From the NCBI GenBank assembly GCA_937935075.1, contig CALGYB010000086.1, forward strand, positions 1-37,434: DNA of 37,434 nucleotides, given 5' to 3'. A program made the translations under genes and the position numbers. Under the pieces are notes generated by a model. That model worked only from the letters and a program-made list of their open reading frames with translations, was not told the origin of the DNA and ran no database searches. Of the stretch, positions 16,130 to 23,954 are shown one piece after another (position 1 is the first letter of the stretch; each line of letters begins with the position of its first letter). The stretch comes from an uncultured Roseiflexus sp. (GTDB lineage: Bacteria; Chloroflexota; Chloroflexia; Chloroflexales; Roseiflexaceae).

Positions 16130-16549
16130 TTGATCGATGAACTGGAAGATGTGATTGCCGAGGGCAAACGGGTGCCGTTCAGCGGTCGGCTCTTGATCGA
16201 CGAGGATCGCGTGCTCGACATCATTGATCGGATGCGCGTGGCAGTCCCGGAAGAATTGCGCCAGGCGCGCCGGATCATTAGCGAGCAGGAACGGTTGATC
16301 GGCGAAGCGCAGGAACGGGTGCAGCAGGTGCTGCAAGAACAGGGATTGCTGGCGGCAATCGAGGCGGAACGCGCGCGGTTGCTGGATCAGGCGGAGCGCG
16401 AGGCGCGCGCCGTGCGCGCCGGCGCCGATGAATATGCCCGTCAGGTGCTCGAGGAACTCGAACAACGCTTGCTGAAAGTCATCACCAGCGTGCAGAACGG
16501 TCTGCAAGAGCTTGGCGTGGCGCGCGAACCGCCCTCTCCCAGAAGATAG
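16130..16549 (+). CDS. coiled-coil protein of unknown function, start codon uncertain
   Basis: At least 139 residues, mostly one long charged coiled coil (about residues 45-125) rich in glutamate, arginine and alanine. It resembles the stalk-like ATPase subunit H/E-type or DivIVA-like proteins often encoded after coaD in Chloroflexota. The start is problematic. A good GGAGGTGATG lies at 16101-16110, but its ATG (16108) is in another frame. The coding frame has a stop at 16109 and no ATG after it. Candidates are ATC at 16115, CTG at 16121 and TTG at 16130. The peptide from 16115 (I-E-L-D-Q-L-I-D-E-L) looks like genuine N-terminal sequence, so a one-base insertion after the ATG or a non-standard start is possible. 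Coordinates given are the conservative TTG start. Confidence 0.7.
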   Translation: MIDELEDVIAEGKRVPFSGRLLIDEDRVLDIIDRMRVAVPEELRQARRIISEQERLIGEAQERVQQVLQEQGLLAAIEAERARLLDQAEREARAVRAGADEYARQVLEELEQRLLKVITSVQNGLQELGVAREPPSPRR

Positions 16550-16765
16550 GGCGCTGTCATGAAATAGAAACCGCTCCTCATCACCTGCCGCCCCTGCGTC
16601 GTACAGCTACCCTCGACCGACAATGCGCGCGCGGGCATGACCATCCATACTGAGTGAATCAAGCCCTGCTGTCGCGGGGCTGCGCAACGCAGAAGGCGTG
16701 GCGCTTCCCCTGGCGCAATCAACCCGCCGGTTCAGCGTTGGGCGGCGTGCAGGCTGCACGTCATC

Positions 16766-16794
16766 TTGACAGCGTGACGCCGCTGACCTATAAT
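16766..16794 (+). promoter_or_regulatory. consensus sigma-70-type promoter for the yceD-rpmF-fabH run
   Basis: TTGACA (16766-16771), exactly 17 bases, then TATAAT (16789-16794). Both hexamers match the consensus perfectly. The predicted transcription start near 16801 leaves a leader of about 24 bases before the ATG at 16825, which carries a GAGGG site. Confidence 0.85.
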
Positions 16795-16824
16795 GCACAT
16801 TCTGTGAGCGCCGAGGGCTCCACC

Positions 16825-17373
16825 ATGCACATGTCAAAACCGATCACCGATTTGAAGTTCAACGTCGCCCAACTGTTGCGTGAGTATGTCGGCGCATCGC
16901 GCAGGTACGACTTTACCGAGCCTGTCTTGCGCCTCGACGATCTGCTCGAGATGCGCGACGTGGTTGGGAGCGTTCGATTCACCCGCACCGCTAGCGGCGT
17001 GTTGGTCGATGTGCAGGCCCACGGAACCGTGGAGATGCAGTGCGTCCGCTGCCTCAATCCAGCCGTGCAGCATATCGAGGTGCGCTTCCGCGATGAGTTC
17101 CATTCGCGGATCGACGTGACGACCGGAGCGCCGTTGCCGCAGCCGGACGAGGAGGACCCGTTCTACCTCGACGAGTTGCATATGGCGGACATTGGTGAGA
17201 TGCTGCGCGAGTATGTGCTGCTCGAATTGCCAATGCAACCGCTCTGCCGTCCCGACTGCCGCGGTCTCTGCCCGGAATGCGGCGCCGATCTGAATGTCGA
17301 GCAGTGTTCATGCGGCAGTTCCGGCGATGACGAACGGTTTGCCGCGCTACGCGCGCTTTTGAAGCCAGAATAA
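16825..17373 (+). CDS. YceD/DUF177 family protein (ribosome-associated, precedes L32)
   Basis: A 182-residue protein of the DUF177/YceD family, nearly always encoded upstream of rpmF. YceD has been linked to 23S rRNA processing and ribosome metabolism, but its exact role is unsettled. Eight cysteines are visible: C73-x2-C76 and a C-terminal cluster (141, 145, 149, 152, 161, 163) in the pattern C-R-P-D-C-R-G-L-C-P-E-C-G, typical of the zinc-binding form. The frame is open to 16654, but that would start upstream of the promoter. The ATG at 16825 fits the transcript start, the GAGGG site and the family N terminus. It is 28 bases from rpmF. Confidence 0.88.
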   Translation: MHMSKPITDLKFNVAQLLREYVGASRRYDFTEPVLRLDDLLEMRDVVGSVRFTRTASGVLVDVQAHGTVEMQCVRCLNPAVQHIEVRFRDEFHSRIDVTTGAPLPQPDEEDPFYLDELHMADIGEMLREYVLLELPMQPLCRPDCRGLCPECGADLNVEQCSCGSSGDDERFAALRALLKPE

Positions 17374-17401
17374 AGCATAGGAGCAAAAAGGTAAACAGGT
17401 C

Positions 17402-17599
17402 ATGGGTGCTGTACCAAAAACAAAAGTTTCCCGCCATCGACGCGGCAACCGCCGTCGCAATCAGCGCCTTGATACGCCGACGCTCGTGCCATGCACGCGC
17501 TGTGGCGAACTGATGCGCGCACATTATGTCTGCAAGTCGTGCGGGTATTACCGGGGCCGCCTGGTCGTCGAGCCGAAAAGCGAAGCCAGAGAGGAATAA
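17402..17599 (+). CDS. rpmF: 50S ribosomal protein L32
   Basis: A 65-residue basic ribosomal protein, the normal length. The N terminus M-G-A-V-P-K-T-K-V-S-R-x-R-R is diagnostic. A zinc ribbon follows (C-T-R-C-G and C-K-S-C-G), so this is the cysteine-containing L32 form. The ATG at 17402 follows a purine-rich AGGAGCAAAAAGG leader. It is transcribed with yceD from the consensus promoter at 16766. Confidence 0.96.
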   Translation: MGAVPKTKVSRHRRGNRRRNQRLDTPTLVPCTRCGELMRAHYVCKSCGYYRGRLVVEPKSEAREE

Positions 17600-17621
17600 C
17601 ACGTCACGTGCGCGTCGTGAG

Positions 17622-17662
17622 GGGTTATTGACTGCCATTCTGGCGTGTCAGTAACCCTTTTT
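17622..17662 (+). terminator. hairpin terminator after rpmF
   Basis: The stem gggttattgac (17622-17632) pairs with gtcagtaaccc (17647-17657), with one G-T wobble, and is followed by five T residues (17658-17662). It lies 18 bases before the fabH start, so it would attenuate rather than isolate fabH unless fabH has its own promoter. Confidence 0.7.
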
Positions 17663-17679
17663 GTATTATCGAGGCGGGT

Positions 17680-18672
17680 ATGGCAAACTTTGCTGCAATC
17701 ACTGGATGGGGCATGGCAATTCCTGAACGTGTGCTGACTAATGCCGATCTTGCGCGAATGGTCGAAACGTCGGACGAGTGGATCCAGACCCGCACCGGTA
17801 TTCGTACACGATATATTGCAGGTCCTGGTGAACATACCTCGGCGCTGTCGATCGCCGCAGGGCGCGCTGCCCTCGCGCGCGCCGGTCTCGATGCCGCTCA
17901 CATCGATACGGTCATCCTGGCGACCTGTACGCCGGATCGGCCATTTCCCGCGACGGCCTGCACGGTTCAGGCAGGGATCGGCGCGCGCCGCGCCGCTGCC
18001 TTCGATGTAGTCGCAGCATGCAGCGGCTTTGTCTATGGCCTGCAAGTGGCGACCAGTATGGTCCGCAGCGGCGCGGCGCGCAACGTGCTCTTCGTCGCCT
18101 GCGATATCTTTACTCACTTTATCAACTGGAACGACCGCAATACGTGTGTGCTGTTCGGTGATGGCGCCGGCGCCGTGGTGCTCCAGCCCTCCGACGAACC
18201 GGCCGGCCTCCTCTCGTGCGCACTCGGCGCCGATGGCGAGCAGGAAGACCTCATGGCGGTCGAAGCAGGCGGGACGCGCCTCCCCGCCACGCCGGAACTG
18301 CTTGAACAGGGGCGTCAGTACGTCTCCATGAACGGGCGCGAAATCTTCAAGCACGCGGTTCGTGAAATGGCTGCATCCGCGCTCGACGCCATTCAGGCTG
18401 CCGGGCTGTCCACCAGCGACATCGCGCTGGTCATTCCCCATCAGGCGAATCTGCGCATCATCGAGGCGACCGCGAAACGCCTCGAAGTGCCCATGGATCG
18501 CGTGTTGGTCAACCTCGACCGCTACGGCAACACCTCGGCTGCCAGCATCCCGATTGCGCTCGTCGAAGCCGTGGAGCAGCAGCGGCTACGCAAAGGCGAT
18601 TATGCGCTCCTTACCGCGTTTGGCGGCGGCCTCACCTGGGCATCGGCGGTGATCCGCTGGAGTGCGGAGTAG
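17680..18672 (+). CDS. fabH: beta-ketoacyl-ACP synthase III
   Basis: Condenses acetyl-CoA (or another acyl-CoA) with malonyl-ACP to start fatty acid elongation. The 330-residue length is standard. The catalytic triad is visible as Cys114 (A-A-C-S-G-F), His254 (I-P-H-Q-A-N) and Asn284 (Y-G-N-T-S-A-A-S). The opening with S-D-E-W-I-x-x-R-T-G-I-x-x-R is the FabH signature. The ATG at 17680 follows GAGGCGGG. Its position after rpmF matches the common rpmF-(plsX)-fabH order, but plsX is missing here. Confidence 0.95.
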   Translation: MANFAAITGWGMAIPERVLTNADLARMVETSDEWIQTRTGIRTRYIAGPGEHTSALSIAAGRAALARAGLDAAHIDTVILATCTPDRPFPATACTVQAGIGARRAAAFDVVAACSGFVYGLQVATSMVRSGAARNVLFVACDIFTHFINWNDRNTCVLFGDGAGAVVLQPSDEPAGLLSCALGADGEQEDLMAVEAGGTRLPATPELLEQGRQYVSMNGREIFKHAVREMAASALDAIQAAGLSTSDIALVIPHQANLRIIEATAKRLEVPMDRVLVNLDRYGNTSAASIPIALVEAVEQQRLRKGDYALLTAFGGGLTWASAVIRWSAE

Positions 18673-18678
18673 GGCTGC

Positions 18679-18701
18679 CGGGTGAAGAAGACTGTCACCC
18701 G
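18679..18701. terminator. short hairpin between convergent fabH and ligase genes
   Basis: CGGGTGA (18679-18685) pairs with TCACCCG (18695-18701) over a nine-base loop, just after the fabH stop. There is no T-run, so it is at most a weak terminator structure. Confidence 0.35.
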
Positions 18702-18759
18702 CCAGACGACTGCGGAGGGAGCGCCCCGCCACCTGCAACCGTTGCATTGTTCTCCGCAT

Positions 18760-19899
18760 TCACCCCTGATACACCGGCACTCCCTCCAGCGTCTCGACGA
18801 TCAGGCGGTCTACCACAGCATGCAGATCGTTGGTCTCGCGGAACACCGCCAGTTGCCGGTCGGCGCTCGATCCGCCATCGGCGACCTTGAGCAGGTACTC
18901 GACCTCGTGGCGGCTGCCGAGTTCATCGACGACTTCATCAACAAAAGCGACCAGTTCGTGCATGAGCGCCTTCGCTTCCACTTCGGCGCGCTTGCCGAAG
19001 TCGATCAGTTTGCCGTCCAGACCCCAGCGCTGCGCCCGCCACTTGTTCTCCATAATGACGGCGCGCCGGTAGACGCGGAAGGTGGTGTTTTCGGAAAACA
19101 TCAGGTGCAGTTTGACTGCCAGCGCCTGCATAAGCGCCGCCAATCCGATGCACTCGTCCACCCGTGTGGCGGCGTCACAGACACGAAACTCGAGCGTGCC
19201 AAAATACGGGTGCGGGCGCAGGTCCCAGTAGATCTTCTTCGCATCATCGATGCAGTTCGTCTTGATCAGCAGGTTCACATAGTTCTGAAACTCGGCGGCG
19301 GAATGGAAACTTGGCGGAATACCGGTGCGCGGGAAGTTCGAGAACAGGGCGGAACGGTACGACTTGAAACCGGTGTTGCGCCCCATCCAGAATGGCGACG
19401 ATGTCGAAAGCGCCAGGATGTGGGGCAGGAAGTAGCGCGCAACATTCATCAGTTCAATGGCAACCTCGTCGTCCGGCATGCCTACGTGGACGTGCATGCC
19501 GAAGATGAGCAGTTGCAACGCCAGTTGCTGCATTTCTTCGACGACGCCTTTGTAGCGCTCAAAGGGGGTGATTTCCTGGCTCATCCACGATGAGATCGGG
19601 TGGGTTCCGGCGGAGATGATCGTCAATCCGTGTTGGCGGGCAAGACCGGCAATCGTGCTGCGCAGCCGCACCACCTCAGCGCGCGCCTCCTGGACGGTAC
19701 GACACGGCTGTGTACCGACTTCCACCATGCTCTGGTGCATTTCCGGTTTGATCTGCTCGCGCAGGATCATGCGTCCGCGGTCGAGAATCTGCGTGATGTA
19801 CGAGCGCAATTCGCGCGTCTGCGGATCTACGACCTGATACTCTTCCTCAATGCCGATGGTGAACGGAAAATCGGGCGACGCAGGATTGTACGATGTCAT
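18760..19899 (-). CDS. carboxylate-amine ligase, GCS2/YbdK family
   Basis: A 379-residue member of the GCS2 family (YbdK-type gamma-glutamyl-cysteine-synthetase-like ligases), which form amide bonds from ATP, a carboxylate (usually glutamate) and an amine. The opening F-T-I-G-I-E-E-E-Y-Q places the metal-binding glutamates at residues 18-20. Further signatures are H-P-I-S-S-W, G-M-H-V-H-V-G-M and T-L-E-F-R-V-C-D. The frame extends to 19995, but the ATG at 19899 has a GGAGAGGAG site and gives the standard N terminus. It overlaps the cp-ATP-grasp gene by four bases. It is the last of four coupled genes (23050-18760), so it probably acts on a product of the two ATP-grasp enzymes. Its substrate is unknown. 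Confidence 0.88.
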   Translation of the reverse strand: MTSYNPASPDFPFTIGIEEEYQVVDPQTRELRSYITQILDRGRMILREQIKPEMHQSMVEVGTQPCRTVQEARAEVVRLRSTIAGLARQHGLTIISAGTHPISSWMSQEITPFERYKGVVEEMQQLALQLLIFGMHVHVGMPDDEVAIELMNVARYFLPHILALSTSSPFWMGRNTGFKSYRSALFSNFPRTGIPPSFHSAAEFQNYVNLLIKTNCIDDAKKIYWDLRPHPYFGTLEFRVCDAATRVDECIGLAALMQALAVKLHLMFSENTTFRVYRRAVIMENKWRAQRWGLDGKLIDFGKRAEVEAKALMHELVAFVDEVVDELGSRHEVEYLLKVADGGSSADRQLAVFRETNDLHAVVDRLIVETLEGVPVYQG

Positions 19900-21305
19900 G
19901 GCTCTGCTCCTCTCCCCACCAGAAAGACCGGTGTCGTCGATCCGCCGCCAGCCGTCACATTCAAGAGCGTAACCGTCGAAAGACGGCACAAACATCCATG
20001 CACCTCGCTGCCGAACACAAACGGATCGCTGTCCACCAGACGTCGCTTGATCTGCACCCTGCCATCGACCATCGCAGGATATTCCTCATATGCAATCGTC
20101 ACACGCTCCTGCAGGATCGACGACGAACGCAACGCATCGCCAAGCACGCGCTCCCACTCGTCCGGCGGCGTCTCCCAGCCGATAACCACTCCTTTGCCAC
20201 CATACTCGTCGTTGGGTTTGATCACCAGGCGCTCGCGTTCAGTACGCACAAATGCCATTAAGTCAACCGGCGTGCCATGGTAGGTTGTCATCCCAGGGCG
20301 CACCACGCGCGTCCAGGGCACATGCGCCGTGATCGCGTCGCGTTCTTCAGGCGTGAAGAGGTCATGGAGCGTTTCGTCGGTTAGCAACGCAAAGATTGCT
20401 TTTTTGTGCAGCAGTTTGGCGCGGAAGGAATTGACCATACAGATCGCGCCATCCGCGTAGGCCCGCATCAAGGGATGGTCGAGCGCCGCGTCGCCGTAGT
20501 GCACCAGCAATTCGCTGGTCAATACCCGTTTGTACACCAGATCGACGGGAAATTCAGTCGCCGCCGTCGGTTCAGCCGCCTCGAAGCGCGTGGCGACCAG
20601 GCGCCCTTCGCGGTACGCCAGGTCGTCGGGCGTGCAGATGACCGCTTCGATGCCATGGTCACGAAAGTAGCGCTGGAACAGCACGAACTCCGAATGCGTC
20701 GGCAGGCCGCTCCAATCCAGAATTGCGATCCGTGGCGTCCCAGAGCCGCCGAACTGGTTCCAGGCGTCCAGCAAGGTGGCGAGCAACCGGTGGCGCGCCG
20801 GCAGCGGCGTGACAGTGTAGCGCCGGGTAAACTGCTGCATCGCAGGGAGCGCACTGAAGAGTTCCGACAACACATCTTCGTAAGCGATTGCCGCCGGACT
20901 TTCCCCGTTGTACTCAACAAACCGCAGCGACGCGCCATCGAGGGTGAGGAACGCATCCATGCGCGAATGGGCGCTGTGCTGCGGATAGCCGGGATCGTAT
21001 GCCAGCAGCGCCTCTTCCTGCGGCGTCAGCGCGATCTGGGAGCGCAACGTTGCATCCGCCAGCAGCGCATCGCCGAGGCGTTGCAGCGCCGCAACGACCA
21101 GCCCGACGCCGCGTTGCAGCAGTTCATATTGCTGCCGGGTCAGAAAGCGCGGGCGCATCACAGTGGCGAGTGGGCGGGTTCCGAAGAAGAGATGACGCCC
21201 GCGCTGCCCCTCGGTCAACGTCTCCCAGGTGGCGCGTGCAAGCCCGTCGTCCTCCAGCAGCGCGTGGTAATCGGCGATTGCCTGCTCCAGCATAGACGCC
21301 CCCAT
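19896..21305 (-). CDS. circularly permuted ATP-grasp family ligase
   Basis: A 469-residue protein of the circularly permuted ATP-grasp type. Late motifs L-V-I-K-P-N-D-E-Y-G-G-K-G-V (ATP-binding loop, about residues 360-373) and I-L-Q-E-R (about 398) are ATP-grasp features placed after a large N-terminal region. Earlier F-V-E-Y-N-G-E-S-P (about 140) is characteristic of this group. These enzymes are thought to form amide or peptide bonds in small-molecule or peptide modification pathways. Their substrates are mostly unknown. Its ATG overlaps the stop of the upstream ATP-grasp gene by one base. Its stop overlaps the YbdK-type gene by four, so the three ligases are translationally coupled. Confidence 0.82.
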   Translation of the reverse strand: MGASMLEQAIADYHALLEDDGLARATWETLTEGQRGRHLFFGTRPLATVMRPRFLTRQQYELLQRGVGLVVAALQRLGDALLADATLRSQIALTPQEEALLAYDPGYPQHSAHSRMDAFLTLDGASLRFVEYNGESPAAIAYEDVLSELFSALPAMQQFTRRYTVTPLPARHRLLATLLDAWNQFGGSGTPRIAILDWSGLPTHSEFVLFQRYFRDHGIEAVICTPDDLAYREGRLVATRFEAAEPTAATEFPVDLVYKRVLTSELLVHYGDAALDHPLMRAYADGAICMVNSFRAKLLHKKAIFALLTDETLHDLFTPEERDAITAHVPWTRVVRPGMTTYHGTPVDLMAFVRTERERLVIKPNDEYGGKGVVIGWETPPDEWERVLGDALRSSSILQERVTIAYEEYPAMVDGRVQIKRRLVDSDPFVFGSEVHGCLCRLSTVTLLNVTAGGGSTTPVFLVGRGAEP

Positions 21306-22300
21306 CAGGTATCATTCTTTTTCTTGCGAGCGGCGCGTTTCTTTGACCCGGCGCCGGCATCAGACGGGTTGAGCAGGCGACTCCAGTGGATCTCGTCGAG
21401 TGTTGCGGGACCGGAGAGCGCCTTTGCGATGCACATATCCGCCATCTTCGTGACTGCCCAGCGGAAGAACTTCTCCTTGAGCGACCAGTAATCCATATCC
21501 GGCGCCGGGTTGGTGAAATCGATCGCGTAGGGCACGCCGTCCTTAATGGCGAACTCGACCGTGTTCATATCGTAGCCAAGCGCGCGGCAGAGGGTCAGCG
21601 CGTCGCGCACCACGCGCTCGTGCTCTTCGGGCGTCAGGTAATCCGGCTCGTCGAAATACCGGTGCGGATACGGCGCACTCACGTCGAACTTCATCACCAG
21701 CACGTGTTCCCGCCCGATGACCAGGCAACGGACATACTTGTCCCAGTGGATGAACTCCTGCATCATCATGCATTCGGCGCCGCTCTCGTTGTATGCCGAC
21801 CACAATCCCTGCAAGTCGTACACTTTGTAGACCTGCTTGAACCCGCCGCCAGCGTGCGGCTTCAGAATGAGCGGGAAGCCGCCGACATACTCCACGTGCT
21901 GTTCCCACGGAATGCGCGGCTCCAGGTTGCGCAGCGACTCGACCGGGTGAATAGCAGGGATGTAGGAGTGCGACGGCAACGCGATTGTGCGCGGGTGAGC
22001 GATGCCAAGACGCGTGGCGATAGTCGCGCCGGTGAACTTCTCGTCGGCGCTCCACCAGAAGGGATTATTGACCACGTGCGCTCCGCCGATCGCCGCTGTT
22101 TTGAGGAAGGTGCGATAGTACGGCACCTCGTGCGAGATGCGATCAACAATGACTGCATAGCGTGGCTCTTCTGCCATGCAGGTGCCGCTCAGTTTGACAA
22201 ACTCAGCCGTCACGCCTGCGTTGCGCCGGTTGACTTCTTCGATAAACGCGGGGGGCCAGGTATTTTCCCGCCCGACCAGAATGCCGATTTTCAGAGTCAC
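21305..22300 (-). CDS. RimK-like ATP-grasp ligase
   Basis: A 331-residue ATP-grasp enzyme of the RimK/D-Ala-D-Ala-ligase-like superfamily. Visible features are P-L-I-L-K-P-H-A-G-G-G (nucleotide-binding lysine and glycine loop), M-M-M-Q-E-F-I (adenine-contacting strand), and the C-terminal V-E-F-A-I with D-F-T-N-P-A-P-D (metal-binding acidic and asparagine residues). The C-terminal tail is lysine-rich. The frame is open to an ATG at 22318. An AAGGAG site lies inside that extension and is well spaced for the GTG at 22300, which I prefer. It is the second gene of the cluster, 30 bases after the esterase. It would activate a carboxylate as acyl phosphate for amide formation with an unknown amine. 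Confidence 0.85.
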   Translation of the reverse strand: MTLKIGILVGRENTWPPAFIEEVNRRNAGVTAEFVKLSGTCMAEEPRYAVIVDRISHEVPYYRTFLKTAAIGGAHVVNNPFWWSADEKFTGATIATRLGIAHPRTIALPSHSYIPAIHPVESLRNLEPRIPWEQHVEYVGGFPLILKPHAGGGFKQVYKVYDLQGLWSAYNESGAECMMMQEFIHWDKYVRCLVIGREHVLVMKFDVSAPYPHRYFDEPDYLTPEEHERVVRDALTLCRALGYDMNTVEFAIKDGVPYAIDFTNPAPDMDYWSLKEKFFRWAVTKMADMCIAKALSGPATLDEIHWSRLLNPSDAGAGSKKRAARKKKNDT

Positions 22301-22330
22301 ACATCGCTCCTTGGGCATAAACGCAGAGTA

Positions 22331-23050
22331 TCAGTCTGCACCGTTGATATAAATACGGACCATCTGCTGCCAGTAGGGCCAGTCGTGCGCCCAACCGTCC
22401 CACCAGCGCGTGGCATGCCAGATGCCTTTGCGCCAGAGCGCCTCCGAAAGCGCAGCATTACTCGGCGCCAGTTCATCGTCGCGTCCGATCGCCATAATGA
22501 TATCCAGCCGCCGTAGCGCATCGGCATACGGTCCAGGTTGCAACCCGCTGATGAACTCGACCGGATTGTGGGCGTACACCTCCTGGTCGTGGTAGCCATC
22601 CACGAACGAGCGAATATCCATCAAGCCGGAAAACGCCAGGATGCGGCTGAAGCGCGTTGGATGGCGCAACCCGAAGAGCATGGCGTGAGTCGCGCCAAAG
22701 GAACAGCCATGAACCATGATGAACGGGTTGGGGTTCTGGTTGCCGATGAACGGCAGCACCTCATCGAGAATGTAGCGTTCATACTGATCATGACGGCGCA
22801 GACGGTCGCGCGGGTGGATCCAGCCACAGTACCAGCTTTCCGCATCCACGCTGTCCACGCAGTACAATTGAATCCATCCCTGTTCGAGATGATGACCAAG
22901 CGTGGCGACCATGCCACGGTCTTCGTAGTCGAAGAATCGACCGCACGACGTTGGAAACACAATTACCGGCGCACCGGCATGACCGAAGACCAGCAGTTCC
23001 ATCGGTCTGCCGAGCGCCGGGCTTTCCCAGCGATGATATGCACGTTGCAT
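22331..23050 (-). CDS. esterase-family alpha/beta hydrolase
   Basis: A 239-residue alpha/beta hydrolase of the esterase D/antigen 85-like group (PF00756 style), without a signal peptide and so cytoplasmic. The nucleophile is Ser117 in H-G-C-S-F-G-A. Asp191 or Asp192 and His222 (W-A-H-D-W-P-Y-W) complete a likely triad. It is the first gene of the four-gene ligase cluster, behind a good promoter (23136-23165) and an ACGGAG site. In this setting it may hydrolyse or release an ester intermediate, or act as a transacylase. The actual substrate is unknown. Confidence 0.82.
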   Translation of the reverse strand: MQRAYHRWESPALGRPMELLVFGHAGAPVIVFPTSCGRFFDYEDRGMVATLGHHLEQGWIQLYCVDSVDAESWYCGWIHPRDRLRRHDQYERYILDEVLPFIGNQNPNPFIMVHGCSFGATHAMLFGLRHPTRFSRILAFSGLMDIRSFVDGYHDQEVYAHNPVEFISGLQPGPYADALRRLDIIMAIGRDDELAPSNAALSEALWRKGIWHATRWWDGWAHDWPYWQQMVRIYINGAD

Positions 23051-23135
23051 GAAAACTCCGTTGTGTAAGGAAAGACGCGCGCCAGCGAAAGGCGGCAGAG
23101 ACGTGCTTTACCTCATGAGCGCTGTGTGGCTCGCA

Positions 23136-23165
23136 ATGATACCGTAATCGTGCGCCGCCTGTCAA
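23136..23165 (-). promoter_or_regulatory. sigma-70-type promoter for the esterase/ligase cluster
   Basis: Read on the minus strand: TTGACA (23165-23160), 18 bases, then TATCAT (23141-23136). It leaves an untranslated leader of about 80 bases before the esterase ATG at 23050. Confidence 0.7.
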
Positions 23166-23180
23166 TTCCTCGTGCATGTA

Positions 23181-23189
23181 TGGTACAAT
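23181..23189 (+). promoter_or_regulatory. extended -10 promoter for the O-methyltransferase gene
   Basis: TG-G-TACAAT (TG at 23181-23182, TACAAT at 23184-23189) is an extended -10 element with no good -35. Its upstream side abuts the -35 of the divergent ligase-cluster promoter, so the two promoters are back to back. Confidence 0.5.
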
Positions 23190-23297
23190 TTTCATGCTGC
23201 CATGCAGCGCGTGTTCGCGGTGGGCAATGGTGACGACCGCTGTCGCGCTCATCGACAGGCAATGCAGATCACGTCCATCGTGCAAGGAGGGCGCAGT

Positions 23298-23951
23298 ATG
23301 CGTGACGATATCACGAACATCGCAATCGAGGATTATCTGGCTGAACTGATGCCGCCGCGACCGCAGGCACTGGCAGAACTGGAGCGCCATGCGCGCGAGC
23401 ATGGCTGGCCCCTGGTGGGTCCGGTCGAAGGGCAATTGCTCTACCTGCTGGCAAAGATGCATGGCGCGCGCGAGGCGCTGGAAATCGGCGTGGCCACCGG
23501 GTATGCCGCTATCTGGCTGCTGCGGGCGATTGCACCAAACGGCGGTCGCCTGACGGCGATCGAGCGCAACCCAGAGCGTATCACGCTGGCGCGCACCTAT
23601 GTCGCGCACGCCGGCTATGGCGACCATTTCACCGTTATTGAGGGCGAATGGTTCAGTACACTGGAGCAGACGGAAGGTCCTTACGACCTGATCTTTCTCG
23701 ATATTCTCCGCCATTTGACGGGCGAGCGCGAGTCATTGCGCGCACTCGACCTCTGCGTGTCGCGTCTGCGACCCGGCGGCCTGCTGATTGCCGATAATGT
23801 GCTGTGTAATGCGCTGGTGTTGGAGGACGACGCAGCGCCGATCGTGCGCGGCATTCAGGAGTTCAACCGCGCGATCATGACCCACCCGCAACTCGAATCG
23901 GTCATAGTGCCGGTGCGCGACGGCGTCGGCATTTGCCGCAAACGCGATTGA
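23298..23951 (+). CDS. class I SAM-dependent O-methyltransferase (COMT-like)
   Basis: A 217-residue methyltransferase of the O-methyltransferase family 3 type (catechol or caffeoyl-CoA O-methyltransferase-like). The S-adenosylmethionine motif A-L-E-I-G-V-A-T-G-Y-A lies at 60-70. The next strand ends in A-I-E-R (87-90), and the metal-binding region F-L-D-I is near 134, followed by I-A-D-N-V-L. The frame is open to 23172, but the ATG at 23298 has a strong AAGGAGG site. It is divergent from the ligase cluster and shares its promoter region, so it could modify that cluster's product. That link is inference only. Confidence 0.88.
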   Translation: MRDDITNIAIEDYLAELMPPRPQALAELERHAREHGWPLVGPVEGQLLYLLAKMHGAREALEIGVATGYAAIWLLRAIAPNGGRLTAIERNPERITLARTYVAHAGYGDHFTVIEGEWFSTLEQTEGPYDLIFLDILRHLTGERESLRALDLCVSRLRPGGLLIADNVLCNALVLEDDAAPIVRGIQEFNRAIMTHPQLESVIVPVRDGVGICRKRD

Positions 23952-23954
23952 CGT

